From: Chlorella sorokiniana
Lineage: Eukaryota; Chlorophyta; Trebouxiophyceae; Chlorellales; Chlorellaceae
Assembly: GCA_025917655.1 (NCBI GenBank)
Contig: CP084619.1
Coordinates: 3,143,001-3,207,000 of the forward strand
Direction of reading: 5' to 3'
DNA length: 64,000 nt
The notes beneath the pieces are model-generated. The model had not been told where the DNA came from, ran no database searches, and saw only the letters and a list, made by a program, of their open reading frames with translations. Both the position numbers and the translations under genes were made by a program. Of the stretch, positions 21,920 to 34,728 are shown piece after piece (position 1 is the stretch's first letter; each line of letters begins with the position of its first letter).

Positions 21920-24615
21920 ATGGCTACAGCCACAGACTTCAATACATTCTTGCCGCCGCAGCCTTGGGAATTGGCCACCTGCCAAAGCATAAGTTTGTCG
22001 CTTTCGCAGTTCAGGTTCACCATTTCCTTTGTGCTGTCTGTTGTGGTGGGAGCACTTTTCAGATTGGTGCCGCGCCGAGGTGAGAGATGGAGTGGAGGTG
22101 GCTGTCGCGACGGATGCTGCACAGTCGCTGCCTTCTGCTGACTCTTCACCACACTGACTGTGCCCATTGTAGGTCGTCATGCCTTCAGTGTGGTCACCGG
22201 CTTCTTGCTGATATACTTTCCTTTTGGCAATGGCTGCATACATGCGTTCATACCATCGCTCCTCGTGTACTTCTGCATGTTGCGCTTCCGCTCTCATTGC
22301 GGCATGCTTGCCTGGCTCATCTCGTTCCCTTACCTTATCATGGCGTGAGTGCGCTGGGTCGTTGTAGTTCTGTGCGCAATGTGCAATCACCAGGCAGACA
22401 GCCAAGCCTGGCAGCCAGCTGTCCACCGAGCCGCCCACCATTGGTTTGGCCTGCGCCTTGCCTTGCAGGCACGTGTTACAAGCCAGTGGTGCAGCATGGA
22501 AAGTGAGCGGGAGTGTTCTTTTTCATCAGCAACTGTTTTATTGTGCAGTGTGATGCAAATGTCTGATATTCCCTGCTTATGCAGGAAGGGCATCTTGATT
22601 TTACGGGGGCGCAGATGGTACTCACCTTGAAACTGATTGCTGTGGCAGTGAGGTGGGTGTGCCTGAGTTTCACTGCGTCGATGTCTGGGACAATGTTTTT
22701 TTATTTATGACAATGGCTGACTTCTTCGCAGCTACCAGGATGGTGCGAAGCAGAGGGAGCGGCTCAACGAGTACGCTGCGCAGAAGCAGCTCCAACATCT
22801 GCCATCCTTGCTTGAATTTTTCAGCTACATGTTTGCGTCTGGCAACTTGCTGGCGGGTCCCTTTTTTGAGGCTCGGGACTTCCTTGATTACATTGATCGC
22901 AAGGTGCTGATGGAGTTCCGAGCCCCGTGGGGCTGCGTAGGGAAGGCAGGTTTGCGCCCATGCCTGCCTCAGCTGTCACCCCACACCTTTGCAGGGAGAC
23001 TGGGACGAGGCTGACCCTGTCAAGCACATTCCCAGCCCACTGCTACCCGGCCTTCTGCGCTTTGTCAAGGGCATCTTCTGCGCTGTGCTGTGGTTGAAGT
23101 TGTCTGGCCAGTATGGGGCAGGTGAACCGTGCCGGCTAATTGCAGTGCCACCGCTTGCGGCTGTCTGCCAGCAATGGTGTGCAGCATCATGGGTGCCTCT
23201 GCTGATTGGGCGTTGCTTGGCACTTGTAGACTTGCTGGAAAGTCGATACTTCCAGCACGAAGTAAGCCTCGCACATCGCCTCTTCCTGCTGTGGTTGGTG
23301 GGGCTGGCAGCTCGCTGCAAGTACTAGTAAGTATCATGGCATAATGATAATCAGCCCCTTTGATTCCATGCACCATTTTTGTCCGGCAAGTGCTGTATGC
23401 TTGCTTTTCGCTCTTGTTTTTGCAGCTTTGCTTGGGCAGTAGCCGAATCATCACTTATCTTCAGCGGCCTGTGCTACAATGGACGCACAGCAGAGGCAAG
23501 TGTCAATATGGTTTCACTGAGACTCTTGAGCAAGCTTTCGCGCAACTCAGGGTTCCGCAGTCAAATCTGCTGCAGGGTCGGCCATTGTGGAACCGCTATG
23601 TTAACAGCCGCATCCGGCGTGTAGAGTTCAATGCTTCACTGCCAAATCTGGCTGCCAACTGGAATGTCTGCACTGGCCTGTGGCTCCGGCACTGTACGTT
23701 TGTTTAGTTACTCCTTACTTCCTCGATCACATCATGCCCTCTTCTCAACAACGGCCTTCCATGTCGGCCTTGTGCGCCTGCAGACGTGTATGAGCGTTTA
23801 ACGCCAGTTGGCAAGCGCCCTACTTTTGCCACACTGGTGGCAACGCAGCTGGTCAGTGGCGTCTGGCACGGCCTCTTTCCCGGCTACTGGCTGTTTTTTG
23901 CCAGCAGGTGCAGTTTGCCCTGGGCACCCAGTTTCAACTTTGTCATGCTGCTATTGGACGGTGCATTCCTTTACTGCTTGACTGACATACGCTGTTTGTT
24001 TTGTTTGAGCATGCAGTGCCCTCATGTTTGAGGCAGGAAAAACGCTGTACAGGTGCGGTACTCTTCTTCGTGTTAGAGAAACAAGCATGCTTTAACAGGT
24101 AGCGCTGCCGTGGCGTTGATGTTCTGCCTCACCTGTGCCGTTCAGGTACGAGCAGACCTGGCCCCCAGCTTTGCGCAATTTTCCGCTGTGGATTGCGCTC
24201 AAGGTAGTGTTCAACGCGCTCATCCTCAATTATACAGCCAGCAGCTTCATTGTGAGTTGTTGGCAAAGCTTTGGGGCGTGTCCAGCTGTGCTTTGTGAAG
24301 GTGCCACAGAGGATTAGAGCCTGTATTCAAGCTCGAAGTTGCTGTCAACTGTGCACTCTGCAGGTGCTTTGGCTCCATGACTGCCTGTCGATTTGGAAAT
24401 CGGTTTACTTCCTGGGCCATGCATCCACTACCGCCATTATCCTCATGGGCGTCGTCATGCCGCCGCTCAAGCCCAGGGGAGCACTCAAGGCGAAAGCTGG
24501 CAGAGCAGTGGGCGGCAGTGGCGAAAAGTCCGATGGGCCAATTGCAACAGTTCCGGCAGTCCCGGCGGTTCCATCGGAAGCTGCTGCAGCGTTTGCAGAC
24601 AAGAAGGTGCTGTAA
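21920..24615 (+). CDS. MBOAT lysophospholipid acyltransferase
   Basis: This is a membrane-bound O-acyltransferase of the LPCAT/LPEAT group, which re-acylates lysophospholipids from acyl-CoA in the ER (Lands cycle). Exons: 21920..22079, 22173..22344, about 22470..22501, about 22583..22650, about 22732..22902, 22995..23121, 23230..about 23327, about 23405..23495, 23576..23693, 23784..23907, 24017..24052, 24146..24251, 24364..24615. Family landmarks are HLDFTGAQMVLTLKL, LPSLLEFFSYMFASGNLLAG, PFFEARDFLDYIDRK, the conserved Asn block LPNLAANWNVCTGLWLR, and the catalytic His block LVSGVWHGLFPGYWLFF. At least eight hydrophobic segments are visible. The C-terminus is an Ala/Val/Pro-rich tail without a clear KDEL or dilysine signal. 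All exons join in frame, and one intron is GC-AG. Substrate preference cannot be told from sequence. Confidence 0.92.
23496..23575 (+). other. GC-AG intron of the MBOAT gene
   Basis: The donor is GCAGAG|GCAAGT, a perfect GC-donor consensus, and the acceptor is CTGCAG|GGTC. Joining gives GRTAE-GRPLWNRYVN in the MBOAT frame. The GT four bases downstream would break the frame. Confidence 0.72.
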
Positions 24616-24958
24616 TGCCCCCCACAGCATGCTGGGCAGTGTGTCGGCCCCTTTGCGTTGTCTCATTTTTTGATGCTGCCAGGCTATGTTTGGAATTACT
24701 CCTTTCTCGCTCTGCTGCACCCATTTTTTGTGAATCTATTCCATGTGTCAGATAAGGAGGGCATTGCCGTAACCAGCCTGATCCCACAGCGTGATGCTGC
24801 GCAGCATGCTAGTCCTGAGGCTGAAAGGTACCGCAACCCTCGATCATCTGTTTTGAAAAGGTTCCATCTGCTCGAAGGATAAGTTAAACGGATTTCGAGA
24901 GTCTTGCGGTTGCCTTGAGCTCTCCAGCGGGCTGAAACCGGAGCACCCTCTTGCAACT
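24616..24958. other. Intergenic, MBOAT 3' UTR and ABC promoter
   Basis: 343 bp between two plus-strand genes. No TGTAA beyond the one overlapping the MBOAT stop, and no other feature is seen. Confidence 0.35.
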
Positions 24959-27900
24959 ATGAGGCTCAGTGAGGACGATGGTAGGCCGCCGGATATTGTG
25001 CAGCCACTCGGTGGAGCAGCGGAAGCGTTTGACGTAGGTGAGCGTCCTTACAAAAACCCTTGCTTGCACCTCCCTGTGGGACACCTGTTGTTGTGCAATC
25101 ATGCGCTGTGAGATCAGCAGAACGCTCCATTACGCAACTCGGGTCGCCAGCCAGGCTTGCCGTTGGCAGCGCCGCTCACCAGGCGCCTGCCGACATTGCT
25201 TTCAACATAGTCTGGTTGGGGACCCCACCCAGATGACACATTTGCCTCTTCCCCGTTTTGACATTGAAGGATTTGATGTCACTGCCATGCTGCCGCACCT
25301 GCAACGCCACAGCCTGTTCAGCATGCACGGCGGCGCCAGCACATCCGTGGTGGACCTGGAGGAGCTTATCCACGCAGCGCGGGAGGAGCTGCGCCGTGCT
25401 CAGCATGGGGACAAGATGGCGGCGTGAGTGTGCTCACAGGGGGAAGAGAGCATAGTCTGCTCAGCCCATCATTTATGGTTTTATGCTGCACCGCCGCCGC
25501 CCCCGCCCCCCGGAGGCCCAAACCCTCCCCTCCCCTCTGCCCCTAACCGCACACAGAGTGGACAAGGCCCGCCTGGCGGGTCGGATCCTGGACTCCAGCG
25601 GCACTGGGGGCAGCCCAGGGTTTGCCGACAGGCTGGCGGCGTTGTTCAGGGAGGCTGGGGTGCAGCTGCCCGAGGTGACCCTGGAGTACCGCGGGCTGAG
25701 CGTGGAGGCGGACGCGATGGTGGGCTCCGCGGGGCAGCCCACCCTGGGCAACGCCTTCAAGCGGGTGCTCAAGCACGCCACTTGCCAGGTGGGCCGAGGC
25801 GCTTTTGCCAGCAATCCCGAGCTGTACTGTGGTGCCCTGCCCCTGCCTTGGCCACGGTTGCCGCTCGCATGCTCTGTTTAATGCGTCTGCGCCCCCTTGC
25901 CTCTGCCCCACCCAAGCAGGGTGGTCTGAAAACTGCCAGGTATCAGATACTCAAGAACATGAGCGGCGTGCTGCACCCCGGCACCACCACACTGCTTCTT
26001 GGCCCCCCGGGCTCCGGCAAGTCGGTGTTCCTTCAGACGCTCTCCGGCCGGCTGCAGAGCAGCGCCAGCGTGCACATCAGCGGCAGCGTCAAGTACAACG
26101 GGCGGGAGGCCAGCGAGTTTGAGTTGCGCCGCACAGCCGCATACGTGGACCAGAGTGAGCCCTCACGGCCGGAACACAGGCCAACCTCATTTGCTTAGCA
26201 TGGCGCATGCATTCGAACTGATCGGCGCGCTGCTTGGCTGGCATCCATCTTGTAGTTGACTACCACATTCCGTCGCTGACGGTGCTGGAGACCTGCCAAT
26301 TCTCCTTCAACTGCCAGAGCAATGTGGAGGAGGCTGCTCGCCGGATCGCTGAGTTTGGGCAGGTGGGCTTCGGGCTGGTGGCAGGCTCAGCGCTGATGCA
26401 AACCTATCCAATGGTCAGCAGAGCCGGGGCACTCCGTACTGTAGGCTCTGACGCCCTGATGCCACCAGCAGATTGAGGAGCGGTTGGAGCGAGACGCGGC
26501 GGTGGCGGAGATGCATGATGCCGCAGAGGAGGGCAAGGTGCGGTTGCCAGGCTGGCTGGCCCTGGTGCCAACGCATATTGTTGGCTTGCGCTGAAAGTAG
26601 AGGCACACTGTCCATGTTGCAGGCTGACCCTCAGGAGGGCCCCACCGCCGACGTGGAGTTTGTGTCGGGATGAGGCAAGCCCAATGGTTGCTGCCATTTC
26701 GCTGCTTGCGTACCGTGCTGCTGTCACCCTGGCTGCCCTACAACCTCGTGCTCATGGTGCAGGACGCTGGTCAAGCAGCGGGCCAAGCCCTTTGTCATCC
26801 TGAGGTGAGCGAGGCCAGTTGCGGTGCTACTCTGCAAGCCGGCAGGCCATGCATCCAACGTCCTGCCCCCACCTCACTCCCTTGCAGGGTTCTTGGCCTC
26901 AGCGACGTCGCGGATACCATTGTTGGGGACGCCATGTGCGCTGCTGCCAAACGTTGGCGCCCTGCTCACCTCGCTCCGGCCAGTGGCTCCTGGGATGCCA
27001 CCATGCTCATCCTTCCATTGCGTCTGCAGGAGGCGTGGCATCTCAGGGGGACAGCGCAAGCGTGTGACCACTGGCGAGGTGTTGTGCGGGCCTCAATCAC
27101 TGGTGCTCTTTGATGAGATCAGCACAGGCCTGGACAGGTTGGAGACTGTGTGTTCACAGGTTGCAGGCTTGCTTACAGCTGTGGTTACTCGTGGGGTTTT
27201 AGGGAGTGAGTTTCGGGGCCGGGAAGAGGCAGCACGAGCTGCTGCGTCCACGCCTTGTGCCGCCGCTTCAGCGCTTTGATCTTCTTTGCGGCCTTTGTTC
27301 GTGTGCAGTGCGACAACGTTCAGCATTGTGCAGAGCTTTGTGAAGACATCGCACGCAATGCGGAAGACGTTCCTCATATCGCTGCTGCAGCCAGCCCCGA
27401 GGTGGGAAGGCTGTGTCTCTGAGGTGATGCGTGTGGGGGAGGAGAGAACAACCGGTTCTGCAACACACGTCCTCGCCCCACCCGCAGGTTGTGCGCCTGT
27501 TTGACGACATCCTGCTGCTGACCGACGGGCGGGTGGTGTACCACGGCCCCGTGCCCGGCATCCTGCCCTTCTTCGAGGGCGCACTGCGCTTCGAGTGCCC
27601 CCCGCAAGGACCTGGGCTCCTTCCTGCAGGAGGTCACAACCCCGGTGGGCTCCTACGCCTACGCGGCGCCAGGCCTCCTGCAGGCGCGCGGCCTCACCCC
27701 ACAGGACCGAGACCCCATGAAGGTAGGGCCGGGTGTGCGGGAGGGGTCACGGAGCGGGCCAGCGGCGCCTGTGCTGGCCTGCTCAAGCCGGCTTGGGTTG
27801 TTTTTCTGGCTGCTTTGAGCTGGCCAAGCGGGGATCACTTGCTCACTCTGCCTCTGCGCTGCTTGCTGGTGCCGGTGTACAGCTTCTCACCAACCCCCCA

Positions 27901-30900
27901 GCCAGCCGCTGACGTCGGTGGAAGAAATGGAGGCCGCTTTCTGGAAGCACACCGAGGTGGGGCGAGGCAGCGGACCACAGACCTGAGGGCTATCTTTGCA
28001 GATGCAAGCTTGCAGAGAAGAAAGCCGCCGCAGGTGTTAAAAGCGCAGCCGCAGCAGCGCTCACGCAGGCCGAGTGCGCGCCCTCCTGGGCCCCCGGGCA
28101 CCCTCGCGCAGGCTGGTCAGGCACTGCTGGCACAGCTGGAGGGAAGCCCCTTCCGGCCACAGGACTGCCCGCCCGGCTCCCTGGCAACTTCCCGCTACGC
28201 CTCCTCCTACCTGCGCCTCACCAAGCTTGTTCTGCTGCGGCAGATGCTGCTGAACAGGCGCGACAAGGGCTTCTACATTGCCCGCGCGGTGCAGGTGGGT
28301 GGTATTGTGCTGTCTTAAGGTGCTGTGGGCCCAGGAATGGCGCAGGGGAGGTGCGCTGGCAAGAGCACAGCTTGCAAACTGCGCAGCCCTGCCGTTATGC
28401 CGGCCCAGGCCTGCCCCGTGTCCCCTTGCAACGGCCCTGCCCTCGCTGCCCCCGCGCAGGCTGCGGTGCTCACGCTGATCATCGGGTCGCTGTTCACGGG
28501 CCTGGACCCTACCACCCAGGACGCGCGCCAGGTCATGTCGTTGTCATCGCTCAGCACGCAGACCATGGCCATGATGTCCACACCGCAAATCGGGCTGGTC
28601 TTCCAAACGAAGCGGTGGGTGAGCGGCATGTTGGAGGGAGGTGGGGGCGCATGCAAAGGGGGCAGCATCAGCGGGGAGAGGAGAGGTGCAAACACGCCCG
28701 CCGCGAATCAGTCGTTGTGCCGGGGCCAGCAGGGCGCCGCAGGTGCGGCCCCAGTTGCCACCACTCACCCTTTCTTGTTTGCCACCGCGCGCTGCAGGGT
28801 GTTCTACAAGCACCGCGACAACAATTTTTTCCCACCGTTTGCATACGTGCTGACCCTGGTGCTGACGCAGCTCCCCCAGTCAACCTTGGAATGCACAATC
28901 TACAGGCAAGCTCTGCAGGGGGCGCCGCTGTCCCTCTCCTAGTCCCCCGACATCACTCACACACTGCCGCACCCCCTGCAGCCTGGGCGTGTACTGGATG
29001 AGCGGCCTGATGCGTACCGCCTCCAACTACTTTCTCTTCCTCGTCGTCATCTGGTCCATCAGCAACGGTGCGGGGTGGAAAGGGGCAACGGTGGTGGTGG
29101 CGGTGGGCCGCGAACGAGGTGGTGGAGGCTAGAGGGGTGCATGAGGGCCTGCTCGCACACGCGCTCTCCTTGCGTCACACACCCCAGCTGTCATCAACGG
29201 CGGCGGTGCTCCGCCGCCCATCGTGCAGCCATGGCGGCCTTTTACCGCCTGATCGCCTTCTCGGTGCCGTCCATGGTGGTGGCCAACGCAGGCGGCGGCG
29301 TGGTGAGTGCGCTGTGACGGGGTGCGCGCTGCTCGTGCGTTTGGGTAACCAGAGACGCCCGCAACCCAGCGCCGCTCGCGGGCCCGCCCTTCCTTGGTGT
29401 GCAGGCGCTCCTCTTCCTCATAGTCACCAACGGCTTCAGCATCGTCAGGTGGGGCGCAGCATGCGACGTGCGCTGCGCCGCGGCGTGGCACACCCGCAGC
29501 ACCCATCAGTGTCCTCCTTTCCCACTGGGCTCGTGTGCAGGACCTCCATCCCTACTTGGCTAATCTGGGTTTACTGGTGCGTGGTGCCCCCCGTGCTGCC
29601 TCCGTGGTGTGTATGGCATGACGCGGGCACTTGTGTGCCCCCTCCCCTCCCCTGCCCCCCAGGTGCAACCCGCTGGCCTGGTCCGTGCGGGCGCTGGTTG
29701 CCAACGAGCTGGGCAGCTCCCGCTGGGACACACCCGCCGGCAATGGGCAGACGGGTGGGGTGATGCTGCCTGGCTGTCCGCCCAGTGCTCGCAGCCATGC
29801 TGTGGGGCCGTGAGGGCGGTCGTGCTGCGCCTCCGGCATGCCCGTTTCATGCCAGGGGTTTGGTGTCCCCACCGCCCGCGCAGTGGGCCAGGCGTCGGCC
29901 GACGCGTTTGGCTTCTACTTGGGCGCGGAGTGGATCTGGGCGGCGGTCGGCTTCAGCTGGTTCTGGCTGCTGCTGTGCATGGCAGCGGGCGTGCTGGCCC
30001 TGAGCCTCACAAACCCGCCCACCCCCAGGCCCACAGGCGAGCCAAGCATGCGTGGGCGGGGCTTACGTTGCCTGGTTGCATGCTTGTTGGTTGTCAGGAG
30101 CGCTGCCCCCTCCCTCTGCCTTGCCGCAGTGGCTGAGGCGGAGCAGAAAGAGGCAATCAGGCGCGGCCTTTTGCCCAGCTGCTGAGAGCGGCAGGTGGCA
30201 CAGCGCGCCGCACGAGCCGCCTGGCCTCAACCACAATGAAGAAGGTGCTGCGCGGGCTTGCCGCCTGCCGCCTTGGCCCAGCGGCGCCTGTGCCAGCCCT
30301 CAGGCTCCTGTTGCCTTCCTCACCCGGCTTGCTGCCGCCCCGCAGGTGGGCTCCAAGGTTGCCCGCGCCGCCTCCTCGCCTGGGCTGGAGCAGCCCGCCA
30401 CGGATGAGCTGGAGCAGGCTGACTCGGCGGCGGGCCTGGTGCACACCGCAGCGGTGATTCCCTTCGAGCCCATCACGCTGGTTTGCCGCAACCTGAGGTA
30501 GGGCCGGGCCGGGCATGTTGCCTGGGTCAACCTTATGGGGCGCAAGTGTGCAGTCTGGATGATGTGGGCTGCCCCTACATCACCATGGACAGGTACTACG
30601 TCGACGACCCCTCCGGCGGCGTCGCCCGGGTGTGGTCAAGGACAGCGACGACCGAGAGATTGCCGGCAAGCTGGAGCTGCTCAAGGTGGGGGTGCAGGGG
30701 GAGGTTGGGTGGGCCGGGCAGAGCGCCCAACAGGGGAAGGCTGTCGGCGTAGCTGCGCAAACCAACCCTCCCCACCTTCGCCCACCCTCCCCTCTGCCCC
30801 CACCCCACCCACAGGGCTTGGACCTGTACGCTGAGCCCGGCTCGCTCACTGCGCTGATGGGGGCAGCGGCGCGGGCAAGACAACCGCCATGGATTGCATC

Positions 30901-33900
30901 CTGGGGCGGAAGACGACGGGCATCATCCGCGGAGACATCCTTGTGAATGGGCACCCAAAGGAGCAGGGCCCATGGTCGCGTGTGTGCGGGTGGGTTGGGA
31001 GCGAGTGGGGACCACCCCCTCCACAGCGGGACCGCAGGGGCTCCCTGGCAGCGGGCTGGGCCTCCTTGCTGCTCCCCCTTGCTTTGCACACAGCCTGCCC
31101 TGCCCCACCGCCCACCCTTGCCCACCCACACGCCACGGTCATCCACCTACTCGCCAAGCCCCCCAACCCCCAACCCTACACACACCCTGCCTCACCCCTG
31201 CGGCAGGTACGTAGAGCAGAGCGACATCCACAGCGCGGGCACCACGGTGCGGGAGGCGCTCGCCTTCTCCGCGCGCCTGCGCCTGCCCGAGGCGTCTGTT
31301 GGGGCTGGCGAGCTGGGCGCGGTGGTTGACGACACGCTGGCGGTGGTGGACCTGACGGGGCTGCGCGACAGCATCGTGGGGAGCCCGGTGGGTGGGGCGG
31401 CGGCACATGCCTGGGCCTGCACACCTGCGCCTCGGGGCACCTGCCCGCCTCTGTGCATGCCTGTGTGTGTGTGACAGACAACAGGGGAGGGCCTGCCGGC
31501 GGCCACGGGCACAGCCGCTTGCCGTTGCATGTTGAGCGGTGCTGGTCTGCGTGGGCTGCCTGCAGGCGGCGAGGGCCTGAGCGTGGAGCAGCGGAAACGC
31601 CTGTCCATCGGTGTGGAGCTGGTGGCCAACCCCAGCGTGGTGTTCATGGTGTGTGGTTGTGTTGGGGTGTGGGGGAAGGGGTGTGTGTGGGGGCGCGGGG
31701 GAAGGGGAGCCGCGCTTTCAAGGCACGCAGCCACCACTGGCTCATGATGCCTCTTACCGCCACCCCGTCGCCCGCTCAGGACGAGCCCACCAGCGGGCTG
31801 GATGCGCGGGCCGCAGCCATCGTGATGCGCGCCATCAAGAACGTCAGCCTGAGCAACCGCACCGTGATGGTCACCATACACCAGGTGGGCGGCTGGCGGG
31901 TGGCGGGTGGCCGCACCCCGGGGGCCCACCCGCCTGCCTGCCTTCCTGCCCGTGGACGCGTTGCCCCCACCCCACCACCCCTTTGCCCCCTCCCCCCTCT
32001 GCAGCCCTCCATGGAGCTGTTTGAGGCGTTTGACGTGCTGGTGCTGCTGCAGCGCGGCGGGCGGCTGACCTACTTTGGGCCGCTGGGGGAGGAGAGCAGC
32101 ACGCTCATCGTGTACCTGGAGGGCCAGCCGGGGTGGAGCCCATCCGTCCCGGCTACAACCCGTCCACGTGGTAGGCAGGGGGTGAGGGGGATGGTGGGCC
32201 CGCGCTGCGCAGGCAAGCCAGGCTGGCTGGACACGGGCGGCGTGTTTGTGCCCTCTGCCTCCCCGCAGGATGCTGGAGGTGACGGGGGCAGCACCAGCAC
32301 CACCTTCGCCAGCTCCGACCAGGACTTCCCCACCCTCTACGCCGCCAGCGAACTGAGCCGCCAGAACATGGCGCGCATGGAGCAGCTGGTGGAGGAGGGC
32401 AGGAGGGACCACGAGCCGCTGAGGTGCGCGGCCCAGGGGGCCGGCGGGGGCGCGGGCAGCTGGTTGTGCGGCCCAGGGGGGCCTGGTCCCTGCTGCCTCC
32501 CCAGCCTTTCGGGGGCCGCTGCCAGTCCAACATTCTGTCATGCCCGCCCCCAGGCTGGCCGCCGAGTACGCCACCGGCTACAGGACGCAGACCGGGGTGC
32601 TCCTTCGCAAGTTCTTCCTGCTCTACTGGCGCAACCCGAACTACAGTGAGCGCCCGCCCGGCCAGCCCGTGGGGCTCCCAGGGCAAGGAGCCCGGCAGGA
32701 GCCCGCCCGTGCATCGCCGCCCATGGTCCAGCCCTGTGCCCATTCGGTTTGTGTGGGCTCCATGGCGACCAAGCACTTGCACGGAACCCACTCTTGTTCC
32801 CTCGATTCGCCCTCTGTTGCCCGCAGACTTTGTCCGCTTCACCATGACGGTGGCAAGTGCGTGAGCCATGCGTTCGCGCAGCAGCTGCATGGGTTGCATA
32901 TCAGCAAGGTGCCCTCGCCGGCCTTCTTCTGCCACCCGACATGCCGCCGGCCTGCTGCCCCTGGCCTGCAGTCGCAATCATCCTGGGCCTGGTGTACATG
33001 GGGCAGGTGAGGAGGCACGCCAGCCCGCAGCTGCGCTTCACCGGCGTCACGCCCCTCCACGAAGCAGGCCTTCTGTGCTCTTGCCGCGCATGCTGCTGAG
33101 GCACGCGTGCCACCCCACCCACCCTTGACCCGCCACCGCCGCAGGGCGATCTGGATCCGGCTGGCAGCGATGTGGCCACGGTGCAGAACATCATGGGCCT
33201 CATCTTCGTGCTCACCATTTTCATGTGGGTGCAGGTCCAGGGGCGGCCTGCATACTCGTCTCTCGGCAGCCCGCACGGTGTCGCTAGATGACCCGCCCCC
33301 GGACCGGCCCATCCACCCACCCGCAGGGGCATGTTCAACTGCATGACAGTTCAGCCAGTGATGGGCGCCGAGCGAACCGTCTTCTACCGAGAGCGCAGCT
33401 CTGCCTACTACGCGCCCGGCCCGTACGCTGTGGTGCGCACGGCACTTGCCCCAGCAGCGTGCAGGGATGAATGGCTTGCTGCTGGCCCAGAGTCAATCCC
33501 GCCTCCCTTTGCCCGACCCGTGCAGGCGAGCGGGCTTGTTGAGGTGCCTTACCTGGCGGTGCAGTCGCTCCTCATGGTCTGCATCTCCTACTGGTGAGCC
33601 GCCGCTGCCGCCCGCCCTGGCACTGTGACGCCGCATGCGCCCATGTGCCCCGGGCCCCTGGCACTCCACGCTGCAGCGTGTCTTGCTGCCTGCAGGTTGG
33701 TGGGCTTTCAGGCGGTGGCCTGGAAGGTGGGTGACAGGGGCGGGGCCACCACGCTCGTGGTGTCCAGTGGTTGGAGCAGCGTGCCTGGCCTGCAGTGCTG
33801 GCCCTCACAGGCCACGCCATCCCCACCCGCTCCCCACGTGCTCCCCTCGCCGCAGTTCTTCTACTTCCTCCTCGTCTACTTCCTCAGCCTCACCCTCTTC

Positions 33901-34512
33901 ACCTTCTTTGGCCAGTTCCTGGTCTTCCTCACCCCCAACCAGCTGCTGGCCCAGCTGCTGGGCGCCTTCCTCAATCAGATATGGACCCTGTTTGCCGGCT
34001 TCCTGGTGCCCTACCCCCAGATGCCGGCGGTGAGGGCCGCGCTTGCGCTGAACCTGCGTGCCCGCCGCCCACCACCTTGCAACCGAAGCGGAAATGCCCA
34101 CCGTGCCTGCAGGGCTGGAAGTGGCTCAACCGCATCTCCCCACCACCTGGACGCTGTACGGCCTGGCGGGCAGCCAGCTGGGCGACCGCGACGTGCCCAT
34201 GCAGGGCTACAACGGCAGCACCACCGTCTCCGTCTTCATGCTGGACGCCTTTGGCTACGACTTCGGCATGATCTGGTGGTGCGCACTCATCGTCGCTGCC
34301 TACTGCATCTTCTTCAGGGGTGAGCCGTCCGGGCTGGGGGGGGGGGGGTGCTTCAGCGCAGAGGCTAGTGGGTGTCTGTGCTTGGTTATGTCTGCAGGCG
34401 GGGTGCGGTAGTGAACCGAACCGTTGGTGCGGGTCGCACATGACTGGCTCCCCCGTCTGTCGCAGGCATGTCTACCGTTTTGCTCAAGTATGTGAGCTTC
34501 TTGAGACGGTGA
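24959..34512 (+). CDS. Full-size ABCG/PDR transporter
   Basis: This is a pleiotropic-drug-resistance ATP-binding-cassette exporter, plasma membrane in plants, with the reverse order NBD-TMD-NBD-TMD. More than 30 short exons fill about 9.5 kb. NBD1: [13 protein letters not shown] (Walker A, about 26000), [16 protein letters not shown] (signature) and [12 protein letters not shown] (Walker B, about 27110). TMD1 spans about 28170-30030. NBD2: [12 protein letters not shown] (about 30860), [17 protein letters not shown] and the [15 protein letters not shown] Walker B (about 31640-31820). TMD2 spans about 32560-34510 and includes [20 protein letters not shown] and [18 protein letters not shown]. 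The protein ends [14 protein letters not shown]-specific blocks ([25 protein letters not shown]) are clear. One-base breaks occur at 27597-27604, about 30625, 30858-30863, 32129-32133, 32284-32288 and about 34138-34142, nearly all in G or C runs. One exon near 28000-28100 is uncertain. The substrate is unknown. Confidence 0.9.
28906..28981 (+). other. GC-AG intron in the ABC transporter
   Basis: The donor is CTACAG|GCAAGC and the acceptor CCTGCAG|CCTG. The join reads [17 protein letters not shown] in the transmembrane domain. A second possible GC donor (CCACAG|GCGAGC at 30037) in the same gene is less certain. Confidence 0.65.
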
Positions 34513-34651
34513 AGGTCCGCTGTGGAGTGGTCCTGCATGGCCTCCCATCATCTCTCAGTCGCTGCAATGCAGCGGGGCCCTGCCGTGCGCGCTGTGACGG
34601 GTTCCCCCATACAGGCTCGTACAATGCTACCCCTGGCTGTGTTGCTCTACC

Positions 34652-34656
34652 TGTAA
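34652..34656 (+). terminator. Putative TGTAA poly(A) signal, ABC transporter
   Basis: TGTAA 140 nt after the transporter stop and 73 bp before the ECD ATG. Confidence 0.45.
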
Positions 34657-34728
34657 CAGCAATTTACATCCCGCTCGTCAGACTGGTGGTTGGTTTGGGG
34701 CTAGCGCCTGCAGCGGTGTTCCGGGAAC

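Noticed and set aside
27597-27606. Programmed frameshifting in the ABC transporter and other genes
   Set aside because: Breaks occur at many unrelated genes, always at G/C runs and without a slippery heptamer plus structure. Sequence error is far more likely.
29075-29317. Independent small membrane protein inside the ABC gene
   Set aside because: The hydrophobic part is a transmembrane exon of the transporter (29229-29302); the rest is intron.
31192-32574. 460-codon open frame on the minus strand
   Set aside because: It is antisense to NBD2 of the ABC transporter, whose Walker motifs are clear on the other strand.
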